64,000 nucleotides of DNA from Streptomyces marincola (lineage in GTDB: Bacteria > Actinomycetota > Actinomycetes > Streptomycetales > Streptomycetaceae). The notes under the pieces are model-generated. The model was not told the DNA's origin and made no database searches. It was given only the letters and a program-made list of their open reading frames with translations. The DNA is taken from assembly GCF_020410765.1 (NCBI RefSeq), contig NZ_CP084541.1, positions 1,607,001 to 1,671,000 on the forward strand, given 5' to 3'. A program made the translations under genes and the position numbers. How positions within the stretch are numbered: the first letter of the stretch is position 1; every line of letters starts with the position of its first letter. Of this stretch, positions 15,801 through 24,547 are shown one piece after another.

Positions 15801-15928
15801 ACGTTCGGCTGCGCGAAGGCTCGTTCCGCACGGCCTCGCCCCGCCCTGCGGCGACTCGGTGCCGTCGGGGGCGGGGCGGGGGCCGTCTCGTTCGGGCCGC
15901 GCGCGGAGCGCTCCGGCGCGGGGCCGGC

Positions 15929-17197
15929 TCAGGCTCCGGTGACCTCGACGGCCGCCAGGTTCCTCTTGCCCTTGCGCAGCACCAGCCAGCGGCCGTGCAG
16001 CAGGTCACCGGCCGTGGCCACCGCGTCCTCGGCGGCCACCTTCACGTTGTTCACGTAGGCGCCGCCCTCCTTCACGGTGCGGCGGGCGGCCGACTTGCTC
16101 GCCACCAGGCCGACCTGCGCGAACAGGTCGGTGACCAGGCCGAGTTCGCTCACCTTGGCGTGCGGCAGCTCGGAGACCGCGGCGGCCAGCGTCGCCTCGT
16201 CGAGCGCGGCCAGCTCGCCCTGCCCGAACAGCGCCTTCGACGCGGCGATCACGGCGGCGCACTGGTCGGCGCCGTGCACCAGCGTGGTCAGCTCCTCGGC
16301 CAGCGCGCGCTGCGCGGTGCGGGCCTGCGGCCGTTCCGCCGTCGCCGCCTCAAGCTCCTCAAGCTCCTCGCGGGACCTGAACGAGAGGATGCGCATGTAC
16401 CGGGAGATGTCCCGGTCGTCCGTGTTCAGCCAGAACTGGTAGAACGCGTACGGCGTGGTCATCTCCGGGTCGAGCCACAGCGTGCCCGTCTCCGACTTGC
16501 CGAACTTGGTGCCGTCCGCCTTCGTCATCAGCGGCGTCGCGAGCGCGTGCGTCTCGGCCTGCGGCTCAAGGCGGTGGATCAGGTCGAGGCCGGCCGTGAG
16601 GTTGCCCCACTGGTCGCTGCCGCCGGTCTGGAGCGTGCAGCCGTAGCGCCGGTACAGCTGGAGGAAGTCCATGGCCTGAAGCAGCTGGTAGCTGAACTCC
16701 GTGTAGCTGATGCCCTGGTCGGACGCCAGCCGCTGGGCGACGGAGTCCTTGGTGAGCATCTTGTTCACCCGGAAGTGCTTGCCGACGTCCCGGAGGAACT
16801 CGATCACGGACAGGCCCGACGTCCAGTCCATGTTGTTGACCATGACCGCCGCGTTCTCGCCCTCGAACGACAGGTACGGCTCGATCTGCGCGCGCAGCCG
16901 GGTCACCCACCCGGCGATGGTCTCCGGGTCGTTCAGGGTGCGTTCGGCGGTCGGCCTCGGGTCGCCGATGTGGCCGGTCGCGCCGCCCACGAGCGCCAGC
17001 GGCTTGTGCCCGGCCTGCTGGAGCCGGCGGACGGTGAGCAGCTGCACCAGGTGGCCGACGTGCAGGCTGGCCGCGGTGGGGTCGAAGCCGCAATAGAACG
17101 TGACGGGGCCGTCCGCGAGAGCCTTGCGCAATGCGTCCTCGTCAGTGGTGTGGGCGATCAGCCCGCGCCACGTGAACTCGTCGACGATGGCCGTCAC
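15929..17197 (-). CDS. tyrS: Tyrosyl-tRNA synthetase
   Basis: This 422-residue class Ic synthetase charges tRNA-Tyr with tyrosine. The HIGH-type motif (ASLHVGHL) and KMSKS-type motif (KFGKS) are both present. The tyrosine pocket residues lie in TFYCGFDPTA and QTGGSDQWGN, and the C-terminal S4 domain ends AYVNNVKVAAEDAVATAGDL. I chose GTG 17197 over the longer open frame because VDEFTWRGLIAHTTDEDAL is the usual N-terminus. No T-box leader is visible. It is a housekeeping gene. Confidence 0.97.
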   Translation of the reverse strand: MTAIVDEFTWRGLIAHTTDEDALRKALADGPVTFYCGFDPTAASLHVGHLVQLLTVRRLQQAGHKPLALVGGATGHIGDPRPTAERTLNDPETIAGWVTRLRAQIEPYLSFEGENAAVMVNNMDWTSGLSVIEFLRDVGKHFRVNKMLTKDSVAQRLASDQGISYTEFSYQLLQAMDFLQLYRRYGCTLQTGGSDQWGNLTAGLDLIHRLEPQAETHALATPLMTKADGTKFGKSETGTLWLDPEMTTPYAFYQFWLNTDDRDISRYMRILSFRSREELEELEAATAERPQARTAQRALAEELTTLVHGADQCAAVIAASKALFGQGELAALDEATLAAAVSELPHAKVSELGLVTDLFAQVGLVASKSAARRTVKEGGAYVNNVKVAAEDAVATAGDLLHGRWLVLRKGKRNLAAVEVTGA

Positions 17198-17301
17198 GGT
17201 CCTGTGTCTCCTCGGGTCGCGTGAACAGTGAGTGCCCACTACTCTAGTGCGCTCCGGGAACGGGCGTGTTTGCGCTGGTCAACGAGGGGCTGGGCGCGGG
17301 A

Positions 17302-17502
17302 CTAGTCGTGCCCGGAGTGGCAGCGTGGTGACGCGCCGCAGGTGAAGCCGCGCCCCTTGCAGTGCCAGCACCGGTGGGGTGCGGCGACGCCCTGGCCCCG
17401 GCCGTCGCCCGAGACGTACAGCGTCTCCCGCACCTCGATCTGCGAGCCGGTGCACGCCTGGCACTGCCGGTGCGGCCCGGCGCACTCGTCCGCGTCAGCC
17501 AT
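17302..17502 (-). CDS. Small zinc-ribbon-like protein (CxxC repeats)
   Basis: This 66-residue protein contains CQACTGS and CWHCKGRGFTC, so two CxxCxG units resembling half of a DnaJ-type zinc finger, plus a C-terminal CHSGH. It probably binds one or two zinc ions; its partner is unknown. A start 15 bp earlier (ATG 17517) is possible. It lies upstream of tyrS but is separated from it and from the next gene by about 100 bp on each side. Confidence 0.7.
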   Translation of the reverse strand: MADADECAGPHRQCQACTGSQIEVRETLYVSGDGRGQGVAAPHRCWHCKGRGFTCGASPRCHSGHD

Positions 17503-17602
17503 TCCTGACCCACCCATCCCGTTCCGTCGTGTGTCGCGGGCCGCCGCTCGGGACCGGGCGGACCCTGCCCGTCACGGCGGCCGTACTCGACGTTACCGGG
17601 CG

Positions 17603-17830
17603 TCAGCCGAAGCGCCCGCGCGGGATGCGGGGGTCGTGGCGGCGCGCGGCCCACAGCACCGTCGTGCGTTCCATGACGAACGTCTCCCCGGTGGCGAACA
17701 CCAGCCGCTTGCGGCCCGAGCCCAGCGCGGTCATGTTCCGCACGACGAACGCCTGGCTGCCGATCATGACCTGGTCCCCGACGTGCACCGAGGCGGCGTC
17801 GATCTCGACGGCGACGATCACGCCCTTCAC
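17603..17830 (-). CDS. Small conserved protein, partner of XRE module
   Basis: This 75-residue protein starts at a GTG overlapping the stop of the gene upstream (GTGA, 17827-17830). It is a compact beta-rich sequence (VIVAVEIDAASVHVGDQVMI, then RKRLVFATGETFVMERTT) with no Cys and no signal. Small proteins of this kind often sit beside XRE regulators in Streptomyces; that is a general impression, not a defined family. I assign no function. Confidence 0.7.
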   Translation of the reverse strand: MKGVIVAVEIDAASVHVGDQVMIGSQAFVVRNMTALGSGRKRLVFATGETFVMERTTVLWAARRHDPRIPRGRFG

Positions 17831-18126
17831 CTGCGGTCCTCCCCAGCCTGCGCGGGCCCGGGACCGGGCCTGGGCTCGGGCTCCGCGAGCGGTTCAGGGA
17901 AGGCTCCCCGGCAGACCTCCGCCGGATAGATCAGCACACCGCAGGACGGGCAGTGCTTCCCGTCCCGCCTGAGCTCAAGCTCTCCGAGATGGAGGCACCG
18001 GGTCACCGGCCCCACCGCCCGGACGGCACAGTCGCCGGGGCCCCGGGGGGCGTCCGCACGGGCTGGGTCTCGGGGACGGCTCTCGACATGTTCATCTCCT
18101 GTCACGGTCTGTTCGCCGACCGTCAC
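17827..18126 (-). CDS. Small putative zinc-ribbon protein, XRE partner
   Basis: This protein of up to 99 residues from GTG 18126 has a C-terminal segment KHCPSCGVLIYPAEVC that looks like a zinc knuckle, preceded by a single Cys-Leu-His. The first 25-30 residues are charged and poorly conserved-looking, and the start has no clear Shine-Dalgarno, so the true start may be further in. It is coupled by overlap to the 75-aa gene downstream. A 16-bp palindrome lies 41 bp upstream. Confidence 0.6.
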   Translation of the reverse strand: MTVGEQTVTGDEHVESRPRDPARADAPRGPGDCAVRAVGPVTRCLHLGELELRRDGKHCPSCGVLIYPAEVCRGAFPEPLAEPEPRPGPGPAQAGEDRR

Positions 18127-18166
18127 AGGCTGCCCGGCTCAATCCCCCTCGGCGTTGCCCCGCAGT

Positions 18167-18182
18167 CAACGCCATGGCGTTG
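18167..18182. promoter_or_regulatory. 16-bp palindrome between XRE gene and its partners
   Basis: CAACGCCATGGCGTTG is a perfect palindrome between the XRE stop (18221) and the next start (18126). Related half sites surround it: GGCGTTGCC at 18151-18159 and CGTTGACGC near 18198. This could be the operator through which the XRE protein controls its two small partners. Confidence 0.5.
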
Positions 18183-18220
18183 CCGCTGGGTGTGAAGTCG
18201 TTGACGCTCCGTGGCGATTG

Positions 18221-19414
18221 CTATACGCCGCTCCACTGCGCGAATTGCCGCAGCCGGTCGGAGGGGCGGGAGCGGGCGCGCAGCAGTGTGCCGACGGTGG
18301 CGCGCGTGGTCGCGTGGTACCTCGTCTGCTGCGGACTCACCCGCCGGGCCCGTTCCAGGGATTCGAGCGCGGCCTCATGCCTCGCGGTCAGGGCGAGGGA
18401 ACGTGCGTAGTCGATCCAGAACTGCCCCGCGCGTGCCGGTGAGTAGCCGTCCGGCAGGCGCATCCGGCCGGCCAGTTCGACCGCTGCTCCGTGCCGGTCG
18501 TGGTCGCCGGCCGCCGCCACCTCGTGCTGGGCGACGTTGGTGGGGCCGAACGCCAGCGCGTAGTGCGACGTTTCCCCTATTTCGGCGGCGATCCCCCGGG
18601 CTTCCGCGAACCATTCCCCTGACTCGTCCGCGCCGGAGAGGAGGGCGGACAACTGCCCTCCCTTCAGCAGCAGGCCGCCCCGCATCGCGCGGGTCGGCAC
18701 ACTTCCGTCGTCCTCCAGATCCCGCAGCCCCTGACGCACCAGGCGCAGACCCCGTTCGAGCGCCGGACCCTCGGCGCTCAGCTGTGCCCGCTTCAGCCGC
18801 TCGGCCGCGACCTGGCGGGGGTCGCCGGACTGTGCCGCCGCCATGGCCATGCGCGACAGCGCGAGACGGGCCAGGTCCATGTAGCCGAACTTGTACGCGA
18901 CGGAGAAGGCCCCGAGGGCGGCCTCGGCCTGGGCCCAGTGCGCCACCTCGCGTGCGCGGCCCGGGGCGGATGCCAGCCACACCGCGTGGGAGATCTCCGC
19001 GAGCAGCGCGGGCGCCTCCTCGGCCAGCGTCGCGTAGTCGGAGCCGGCGCGCAGCTCCCGCACGCGGGTGATCGCCTGCTTCAGGTCGGCCGCGGAGCGG
19101 GGCGGCGGGTCGCCGTCCTCCGGGGGGATGCCCCAGTCGTCCAGCGCGTTGGCCAGGGGCGCGATCAGCCGGTCCAACTGGTCCTGACGCAACTGCTCGA
19201 TGTAGGGCTGGCCGTGCAGGACGGTGACGGAGACCGACAGGGCGCGGGCGGCGGCGGCGATGACCTGTTCGCTCGGGGTCCTGGCGCCGCTTTCGATGCG
19301 CGACAGCATGGACGGCGAGACGTGGGCGCGAGCCGACAGCTCGCGCAGCGAGAAACCGCGCAGGGCACGAATCTCCTTGATGCGTGCCCCCACGGCGTCA
19401 GTGGCCTGCGGCAT
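18221..19414 (-). CDS. XRE-family regulator with TPR-like C-terminus
   Basis: This 397-residue protein has a Cro/CI-type helix-turn-helix at residues 8-65 (IKEIRALRGFSLRELSARAH, then VSPSMLSRIESGARTPSEQV). The long helical C-terminal region is built like tetratricopeptide repeats (FSVAYKFGYMDLARLALSRM; ARSLALTARHEAALESLERA). Such proteins usually respond to a peptide or small ligand through the repeat domain. The two small coupled genes downstream in the same direction are the likely output or partner genes. No transport or synthesis gene for a signal peptide is adjacent. Confidence 0.88.
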   Translation of the reverse strand: MPQATDAVGARIKEIRALRGFSLRELSARAHVSPSMLSRIESGARTPSEQVIAAAARALSVSVTVLHGQPYIEQLRQDQLDRLIAPLANALDDWGIPPEDGDPPPRSAADLKQAITRVRELRAGSDYATLAEEAPALLAEISHAVWLASAPGRAREVAHWAQAEAALGAFSVAYKFGYMDLARLALSRMAMAAAQSGDPRQVAAERLKRAQLSAEGPALERGLRLVRQGLRDLEDDGSVPTRAMRGGLLLKGGQLSALLSGADESGEWFAEARGIAAEIGETSHYALAFGPTNVAQHEVAAAGDHDRHGAAVELAGRMRLPDGYSPARAGQFWIDYARSLALTARHEAALESLERARRVSPQQTRYHATTRATVGTLLRARSRPSDRLRQFAQWSGV

Positions 19415-19603
19415 GCTGACTCCGGGTGTCGACGTGGATACTCGGAACGGTACCCACGGCGCGGCCCGGGGGAACTGCGTTCAGGACCCGCCGCACCGGG
19501 CGGGGGTGCCGCGCGGCGCGCGAGGGGCCGGGCCCGCGCCTCGGCCTCGGCCGTCCGTCCCAAGGGGGCGGATGCGGCGGGTCGTTGACACCGGGACCGG
19601 CCT

Positions 19604-19633
19604 GGGGACGGCGCCCTCGGGGGCGCCGTCCCC
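19604..19633. terminator. Terminator of the Liv-type operon
   Basis: A perfect 13-bp stem (19604-19616 with 19621-19633, loop TCGG) lies 10 bp after the livF stop codon on the minus strand. Confidence 0.75.
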
Positions 19634-19643
19634 GGGCCGGTGG

Positions 19644-20429
19644 TCAGGGGCCGGTCGTCGAGGGTTCCGACGGCCGGCCGCCCAGGTACAGCTCGGACAG
19701 CTGCGGGTCGGCCAGGAGTTCGGGCGCGGGTCCCGAGATGTGGACCCGGCCCAGGTCGAGCACGCAGCCGAGATCGGCCGTCTCCAGGGCGCGGCGCGCG
19801 TTCTGCTCGACGAGCAGGACCGCCGTGCCCGCGTCCCGCATGCGCACCACCTGTTCGAACACCGTGGCGGTGCTCTTGGGGTCGAGGCCCATCGACGGCT
19901 CGTCGAGGAGCACGACCTTGGGGTCGACCATGAGGGAACGGGCGAACTCGACCTGCTTCTGCTGCCCGCCCGACAGCAGACCGGCCAGTTGCTTCCAGCG
20001 TTCGCCCACGATCGGGAACAGCTCCTGCACGAACGCGACCCGTTCGGCGATCACGGCCTTGTCCCGCAGGGTGTAGGCGCCGAGGAGCACGTTCTCCGCG
20101 ACGGTCATCTCCTTGAAGACGCTGTGCCCCTGGAGGACGTGCGCGAGTCCCGAGGCCAGCATCTGCTGCGGGCCCTGGCCCGTGACGTCCTGCCCGTCGA
20201 CGACGATCCGGCCGGAACGCGGCTTCAGCAGGCCGCTCGCGACCTTGAGGACGGTGGACTTGCCCGCGCCGTTGGGGCCGACGAGGCACACGACGGTGCC
20301 GGGGGGCACCTCGATGGTCAGGCCGCGCAGCACCATGGCCGCCCGGCCGTAACCGGCCTGGACGTCGTCGAGGACGAGCAGCGGCGCGGGCGCGCCGCCG
20401 GGGGTCGGGGCGGATGCCTCAGATGCCAA
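19644..20429 (-). CDS. livF: HAAT-family ABC ATPase, LivF type
   Basis: This 261-residue ATPase is one of two for the five-gene importer. Walker A is VGPNGAGKST, the signature LLSGGQQKQVEFAR, Walker B VVLLDEPSMGLDP. The start is a TTG at 20429 with GGAGG 6 nt upstream, inside the end of the livG gene (11-bp overlap); I accept it because no better start lies nearby and the Shine-Dalgarno is ideal. It is the last gene of the operon. Confidence 0.92.
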   Translation of the reverse strand: MASEASAPTPGGAPAPLLVLDDVQAGYGRAAMVLRGLTIEVPPGTVVCLVGPNGAGKSTVLKVASGLLKPRSGRIVVDGQDVTGQGPQQMLASGLAHVLQGHSVFKEMTVAENVLLGAYTLRDKAVIAERVAFVQELFPIVGERWKQLAGLLSGGQQKQVEFARSLMVDPKVVLLDEPSMGLDPKSTATVFEQVVRMRDAGTAVLLVEQNARRALETADLGCVLDLGRVHISGPAPELLADPQLSELYLGGRPSEPSTTGP

Positions 20430-21162
20430 GGTATGCCTCCAGGACTCGCGGGTCGGCCCGCACGACCGACGGCGGCCCCTCGGCGATGGGGCGGCCCCGG
20501 TCGAAGACGACGACGTGGTCGGACAGGCTCATGACCATGTCCATGTTGTGTTCGACGACGAGGAACGTCCGTCCCTCGGCGTTGAGTTCGCGGATCAGGG
20601 TGCCGATGCGGCCGATGAGCGCGGGGTTCACGCCGCCCGCGGGCTCGTCCAGCATGATGGTCTCCGGGTCGCCCATCAGCACGCCGGCGAGTTCGAGGAG
20701 CTTCTGCTGCCCGTAGGAGAGGTTGCCGGCCTCGGCGTTCTCCAGGTGGTCGATGCCGACGCGCACCAGCAGTTCCCTGGCCTTCTCGACCTCATCGGGC
20801 TGCCTCGCCCCGGCGATCAGGTCGCGCAGCCGGTTGCGGCGCACCCCGACCAGGACGTTGTCCAGCACGGTCATGCGCGGGAAGACGCGGCACAGCTGGA
20901 AGCTGCGCCCGATCCCGGCGCGGGCGATCCGGTGCGGGGGCCGGCCGGTGATGTCGCGTTCCCGGTAGGTGACGGTGCCCGAGTCGGGCTTGATCATGCC
21001 GGTGACGCAGTTGAAGAACGTGGTCTTGCCCGAGCCGTTGGGGCCGATCAGCGCGTTGATCTTGCCGTGCTGGAACGACACGCTGGCCCGGTCGACGGCG
21101 CGGACGCCGCCGAAGGACTTGGTCAGCTCCACGGTTGAGAGGCCGTGCGGGGCCGTGGTCAT
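20419..21162 (-). CDS. livG: HAAT-family ABC ATPase, LivG type
   Basis: This 247-residue partner ATPase has Walker A IGPNGSGKTT, signature NLSYGQQKLLELAG, Walker B TIMLDEPAGGVNP and the LivG-type insertion with FQLCRVFPRMTVLDNV. Its ATG overlaps the livM stop (ATGA, 21159-21162). It energises import together with LivF. Confidence 0.94.
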   Translation of the reverse strand: MTTAPHGLSTVELTKSFGGVRAVDRASVSFQHGKINALIGPNGSGKTTFFNCVTGMIKPDSGTVTYRERDITGRPPHRIARAGIGRSFQLCRVFPRMTVLDNVLVGVRRNRLRDLIAGARQPDEVEKARELLVRVGIDHLENAEAGNLSYGQQKLLELAGVLMGDPETIMLDEPAGGVNPALIGRIGTLIRELNAEGRTFLVVEHNMDMVMSLSDHVVVFDRGRPIAEGPPSVVRADPRVLEAYLGI

Positions 21163-22304
21163 GGCCTGTCCTCCTTCGACTGCGGCGCGTCGGCGTCGGC
21201 CTGCGTGCGCGCGGCGGCGGCCCGGTTGCGTTCGAGCAGTTCCGCCGCGGTCATCTCGCGGATCGATGTGCCCTGCGGGCCGAAGCGCCGGGCGAGGTCG
21301 CGGGCGGCGGGGATGATGCCGTCCGGCATGAACAGCACCACGATGCCGAGCAGGACGGCGGCGGCGACGAGGTGCAGCTGGGTATCGCCGAACTCCAGCT
21401 TGAAGAACTCAAGCGCGCTGCCGACGATCACGGCGCCGAGCAGCGGTCCGAACAGGTGCCGCACGCCGCCGAGCAGCGCCATCAGCACCATGTAGGAGCC
21501 GAGCAGGATGGAGAACTGGAAGATCGGGTCGAGGTCGCCGAACCACAGCGCGTACATGCCGCCCGCGAGCGCGGTGAAGAACGCGGAGACCAGGTACGCG
21601 ACCAGCTTGTAGTCGCGGGTGGGGACGCCGAGGGCCTGGGCCTTGTCCTCGTCCTCGCGGATCGCCTTCAGCCCGGCGCCGAACCGGGACCTGTCGATCG
21701 CCCACCACACGAGCAGCATCACCGCGAGCAGGGCGACGAACAGGAAGTAGAAGGCGCGGTGGTGCTCGGGCCGCGACAGGTCGGGGAAGGGACGCGGCAC
21801 GACGAGGCCGTTCGAGCCGCCGGTGAGGTCCGCCCACGCCTGGGCGACCAGCAGCAGGATCAGGACGAACGCGATCGAGACGATGACGAACGACGCGCCG
21901 CGCACGCGCAGCGCGGCGATGCCCACGGGCACGCACAGGACCACGACGATCAGCCCGGCGACGAACCAGGCCACGAACGGCGGCCAGTCCAAATCGCCCG
22001 TCAGCAGCCCTGTGGCGTAGGCGCCGAGCCCGAAGAACGCGGCGTGTCCGAGGGAGATGTAGCCGGTGAAGCCGCCCATGAAGTTCCACGCCGTGGCGGT
22101 GCAGGCGTAGGAGGCGACGATGACGCCGGAGAAGAGGATGAACGGGTTGGGGGCGAGCGCGGGGAAGAGCAGGATGAGCGCGGCGGCGACGAGGAACGCG
22201 GCGCCGCGGACCACGTTGCCGGTGCTGAGCGGTCCCCGCGGGGGGCCGGCGGCGGCGTCCTGGGCCGGTGCCGGGGCGCGGCGGGTGTCAGAAGCGCTGG
22301 GCAA
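21159..22304 (-). CDS. livM: HAAT-family ABC permease, LivM type
   Basis: This 381-residue membrane permease has the LivM signature ATAWNFMGGFTGYISLGHAA and eight to ten hydrophobic helices. The charged C-terminal tail (ELLERNRAAAARTQADADAP) is longer than usual. It starts at TTG 22304 with GGAGG 5 nt upstream and overlaps the livH end by 17 bp. Confidence 0.92.
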   Translation of the reverse strand: MPSASDTRRAPAPAQDAAAGPPRGPLSTGNVVRGAAFLVAAALILLFPALAPNPFILFSGVIVASYACTATAWNFMGGFTGYISLGHAAFFGLGAYATGLLTGDLDWPPFVAWFVAGLIVVVLCVPVGIAALRVRGASFVIVSIAFVLILLLVAQAWADLTGGSNGLVVPRPFPDLSRPEHHRAFYFLFVALLAVMLLVWWAIDRSRFGAGLKAIREDEDKAQALGVPTRDYKLVAYLVSAFFTALAGGMYALWFGDLDPIFQFSILLGSYMVLMALLGGVRHLFGPLLGAVIVGSALEFFKLEFGDTQLHLVAAAVLLGIVVLFMPDGIIPAARDLARRFGPQGTSIREMTAAELLERNRAAAARTQADADAPQSKEDRP

Positions 22305-23172
22305 GTCGACCTCCGAAGAATCCCTGCGGGCGCACCATCAGCGTGACGAACAGCGCGATGTAGAACAGGGTCTGCGCCCAGGTGGTGCCGAGTTCGACCT
22401 GGAGCAGGCTCTGCCCGATGCCCAGGACCATCGCGGCGATGGCCGTTCCCGGTATGGAACCGAGTCCGCCGACGACGATGATCGCCATGAGCGGGCCGAC
22501 CCAGTGCCAGTGCAGGGACGGGTAGATGGTGGCGTCGAGCGACAGCGCCGTGCCGCCGACGGCCGCGGTGGCCAGGCCGATGCCGAAGCCGAGTCCCGCG
22601 ACCCGGTCGGTGCGGACCCCGACCAGCTGGGCCGCCTGCGGGTGCTGGATGGTGGCGCGCAGCGCCTGGCCGAAGCGGCTCTTCTTGAGCAGCACGTACA
22701 GCAGGGCGAGGGACACGGCGGCGAGCCCGAAGGCCACCAGCTTGACGACCGCGATCTGGGCGCCGAAGAACTCGATGTCGGAGCCCGAGTAGGAGAGGTT
22801 GATGCGGCGCTGGGTGCCGGTGAAGACGAAGCCGAGCATGCCCTCGATGAACAGGGCGATGGCGAACGTCAGCAGCACGGACATCATGGTCAGCGTCGCC
22901 GGGCGCAGCCGCGTGATGAGCAGCCGCTGCATGACGACGCCCGCGGCGAAGAACAGCGGGACGGTGACGACCAGCGAGAGCAGCGGGTCGAGGCCCGTCT
23001 CCTTGTTGAAGTACCACGCCAGGTAGGCGGCGAGGATCAGGAACGCGGAGTGCGCGATCATCACGACGCGCATCACGCCGAAGTAGAGGGTCAGCCCCGC
23101 GGCGAGGAGGGCGTAGAGCCCGCCGAGCAGGACGCCGAGCACGAGGCTCTGGAAGAGGAGGGAACCGGACAC
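22288..23172 (-). CDS. livH: HAAT-family ABC permease, LivH type
   Basis: This 294-residue permease shows the LivH features GLYALLAAGLTLYFGVMRVV near the N-terminus and GGLGSIPGTAIAAMVLGIGQ near the end, with about eight helices. I placed the start at GTG 23172, seven bp after the binding-protein stop; the frame extends upstream only as a shadow. The Shine-Dalgarno is weak, so coupling to the gene before it is likely. Confidence 0.92.
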   Translation of the reverse strand: MSGSLLFQSLVLGVLLGGLYALLAAGLTLYFGVMRVVMIAHSAFLILAAYLAWYFNKETGLDPLLSLVVTVPLFFAAGVVMQRLLITRLRPATLTMMSVLLTFAIALFIEGMLGFVFTGTQRRINLSYSGSDIEFFGAQIAVVKLVAFGLAAVSLALLYVLLKKSRFGQALRATIQHPQAAQLVGVRTDRVAGLGFGIGLATAAVGGTALSLDATIYPSLHWHWVGPLMAIIVVGGLGSIPGTAIAAMVLGIGQSLLQVELGTTWAQTLFYIALFVTLMVRPQGFFGGRLAQRF

Positions 23173-23179
23173 GAGGCGC

Positions 23180-24400
23180 TCACCACTCCGGCTTGGGGTG
23201 GACGAAGGGGGCTTCGGCGGTGTCCTCGGGCAGCACGATGCTGACCTCACCGTCGACGTACTGCTGGATCAGGTGGGCGCTCTGCGGGCGCCCCTTGTCG
23301 TCCCAGGAGAGGGGGCCGACGACCGTGTCGACCTCGTTGTCCCTGAGCCAGTCGACGAGCCGCTGCTGGCACTCGCCCTGCTCCGCGCAGCCCACCGCCT
23401 CGACGGCGGCGGCCACGACCTGCCCCGTGGTGTAGGCGTTGGCCTCGTCCTCGGCGGGCGGGCCGCCGAACATCTCCGTGTAGTGCTCGACGAACGCCAC
23501 GTTCGAGGGCCAGTCCGCGTCGGGCGTGTAGCCGGTGGGGGCGATGATGCCCTCGGTGCGGTCGCCGATGGCGACGGGGAACTCGGGGTTGGTCGGCGCG
23601 GTGGAGAACGCGGCGATCTGCGGCTGGTAGTTGAGCTGCTGGAGGGCGACGATGAGGTTGACGGCGTCCTGGTACTGGGTGCCGCCGATCACCATGTCGG
23701 CCCCGGAGTCGTCGATCTTGGCGGCGATGCCGGCGAAGTCGGTGGTGTTCGGCGGGTAGGTCTCGTCGACGACGATCTCAAGGCCCGCTTCCGCGAGCCG
23801 GTCCCGCAGGCCGTGGGCGGTGCCCTGGGCGAACGGGTCGTCCATCGAGGCGACCGCGACGGTCCTGGGGCGCTGGCCCTCGGGCAGCGAGAGGATGTGG
23901 TCGGCGAGGTGGGCGTAGTGGTCCTGGGCGATGGCGGGTGCGGCGTAGAAGAGGTTTTCGAAGCCCTGCTCGAAGACCGCCTCCGCGGCGCCCGCGGGCT
24001 CGACGAAGAGCATGCCGTACTCCTCGGCCACGCGGGCGCTCGGCACCACGAGGCGGGTGGAGAACGGGCCGAAGACCAGGTCGACCTCGTAGTGGGCGAT
24101 CAGCGCCTCGTAGTCCTGGACCACGCGGTCGGCGCTCGACTGGTCGTCCAGGACGCGGAGTTCGACCTCGCGGCCGAGCAGTCCGCCGTTCTCGTTGACG
24201 GCGGAGACCCATGCCTCGTAGCCGCGCTGCACGCCCTTGCCGGGCTCGGAGAAGTCGCCGGTCAGGGGCAGGGAGACGCCGATGACGATGGGATCGTCCG
24301 GGCCTCCGCCGCCGGAGCCGCCGGAGCAGGCGGTGAGGAGGAGAGCAGATGCGGACAGCGTGGCCGCGAGCGCGGTCGCGCGTCTTTTCCACTGGGACAT
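23180..24400 (-). CDS. HAAT-family substrate-binding lipoprotein
   Basis: This 406-residue periplasmic-binding-fold protein (Peripla_BP_6) has a lipoprotein signal ending LLLTACSGG. Mature features: VIGVSLPLTGDFSEPGKGV, NENGGLLGREVELRVLDDQS and VDLVFGPFSTRLVVPSARV. It heads the five-gene operon. The LacI-type regulator in divergent position, with its operators in the 147-bp gap, suggests the ligand could be a sugar acid, polyol or amide rather than a branched-chain amino acid; the binding fold alone does not decide. Confidence 0.93.
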   Translation of the reverse strand: MSQWKRRATALAATLSASALLLTACSGGSGGGGPDDPIVIGVSLPLTGDFSEPGKGVQRGYEAWVSAVNENGGLLGREVELRVLDDQSSADRVVQDYEALIAHYEVDLVFGPFSTRLVVPSARVAEEYGMLFVEPAGAAEAVFEQGFENLFYAAPAIAQDHYAHLADHILSLPEGQRPRTVAVASMDDPFAQGTAHGLRDRLAEAGLEIVVDETYPPNTTDFAGIAAKIDDSGADMVIGGTQYQDAVNLIVALQQLNYQPQIAAFSTAPTNPEFPVAIGDRTEGIIAPTGYTPDADWPSNVAFVEHYTEMFGGPPAEDEANAYTTGQVVAAAVEAVGCAEQGECQQRLVDWLRDNEVDTVVGPLSWDDKGRPQSAHLIQQYVDGEVSIVLPEDTAEAPFVHPKPEW

Positions 24401-24467
24401 GAGGTGGTACTCCCTGCTTCATTGCATTGGGACCTCATTGGCAGGCCGGCTGGTGCCCCCGTTGAGT

Positions 24468-24487
24468 AAGCGCTTTCGTAAGCGCTT
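24468..24487. promoter_or_regulatory. Tandem LacI-type operators
   Basis: Two identical palindromes AAGCGCTT (24468-24475 and 24480-24487) are set 12 bp apart in the gap between the divergent binding-protein and LacI genes. A central CG within an 8-bp palindrome is the usual form of a LacI-family half pair. Confidence 0.7.
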
Positions 24488-24547
24488 GCGGTACCGTACT
24501 TGGGGCCCTTGGGCGTGGCAATAGTCATGACAGGAGCGATTTTTCGG

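Noticed and set aside
17198..17301. T-box leader for tyrS
   Set aside because: The region upstream of tyrS is only about 100 bp to the next gene and lacks a T-box-like bulge sequence or antiterminator.
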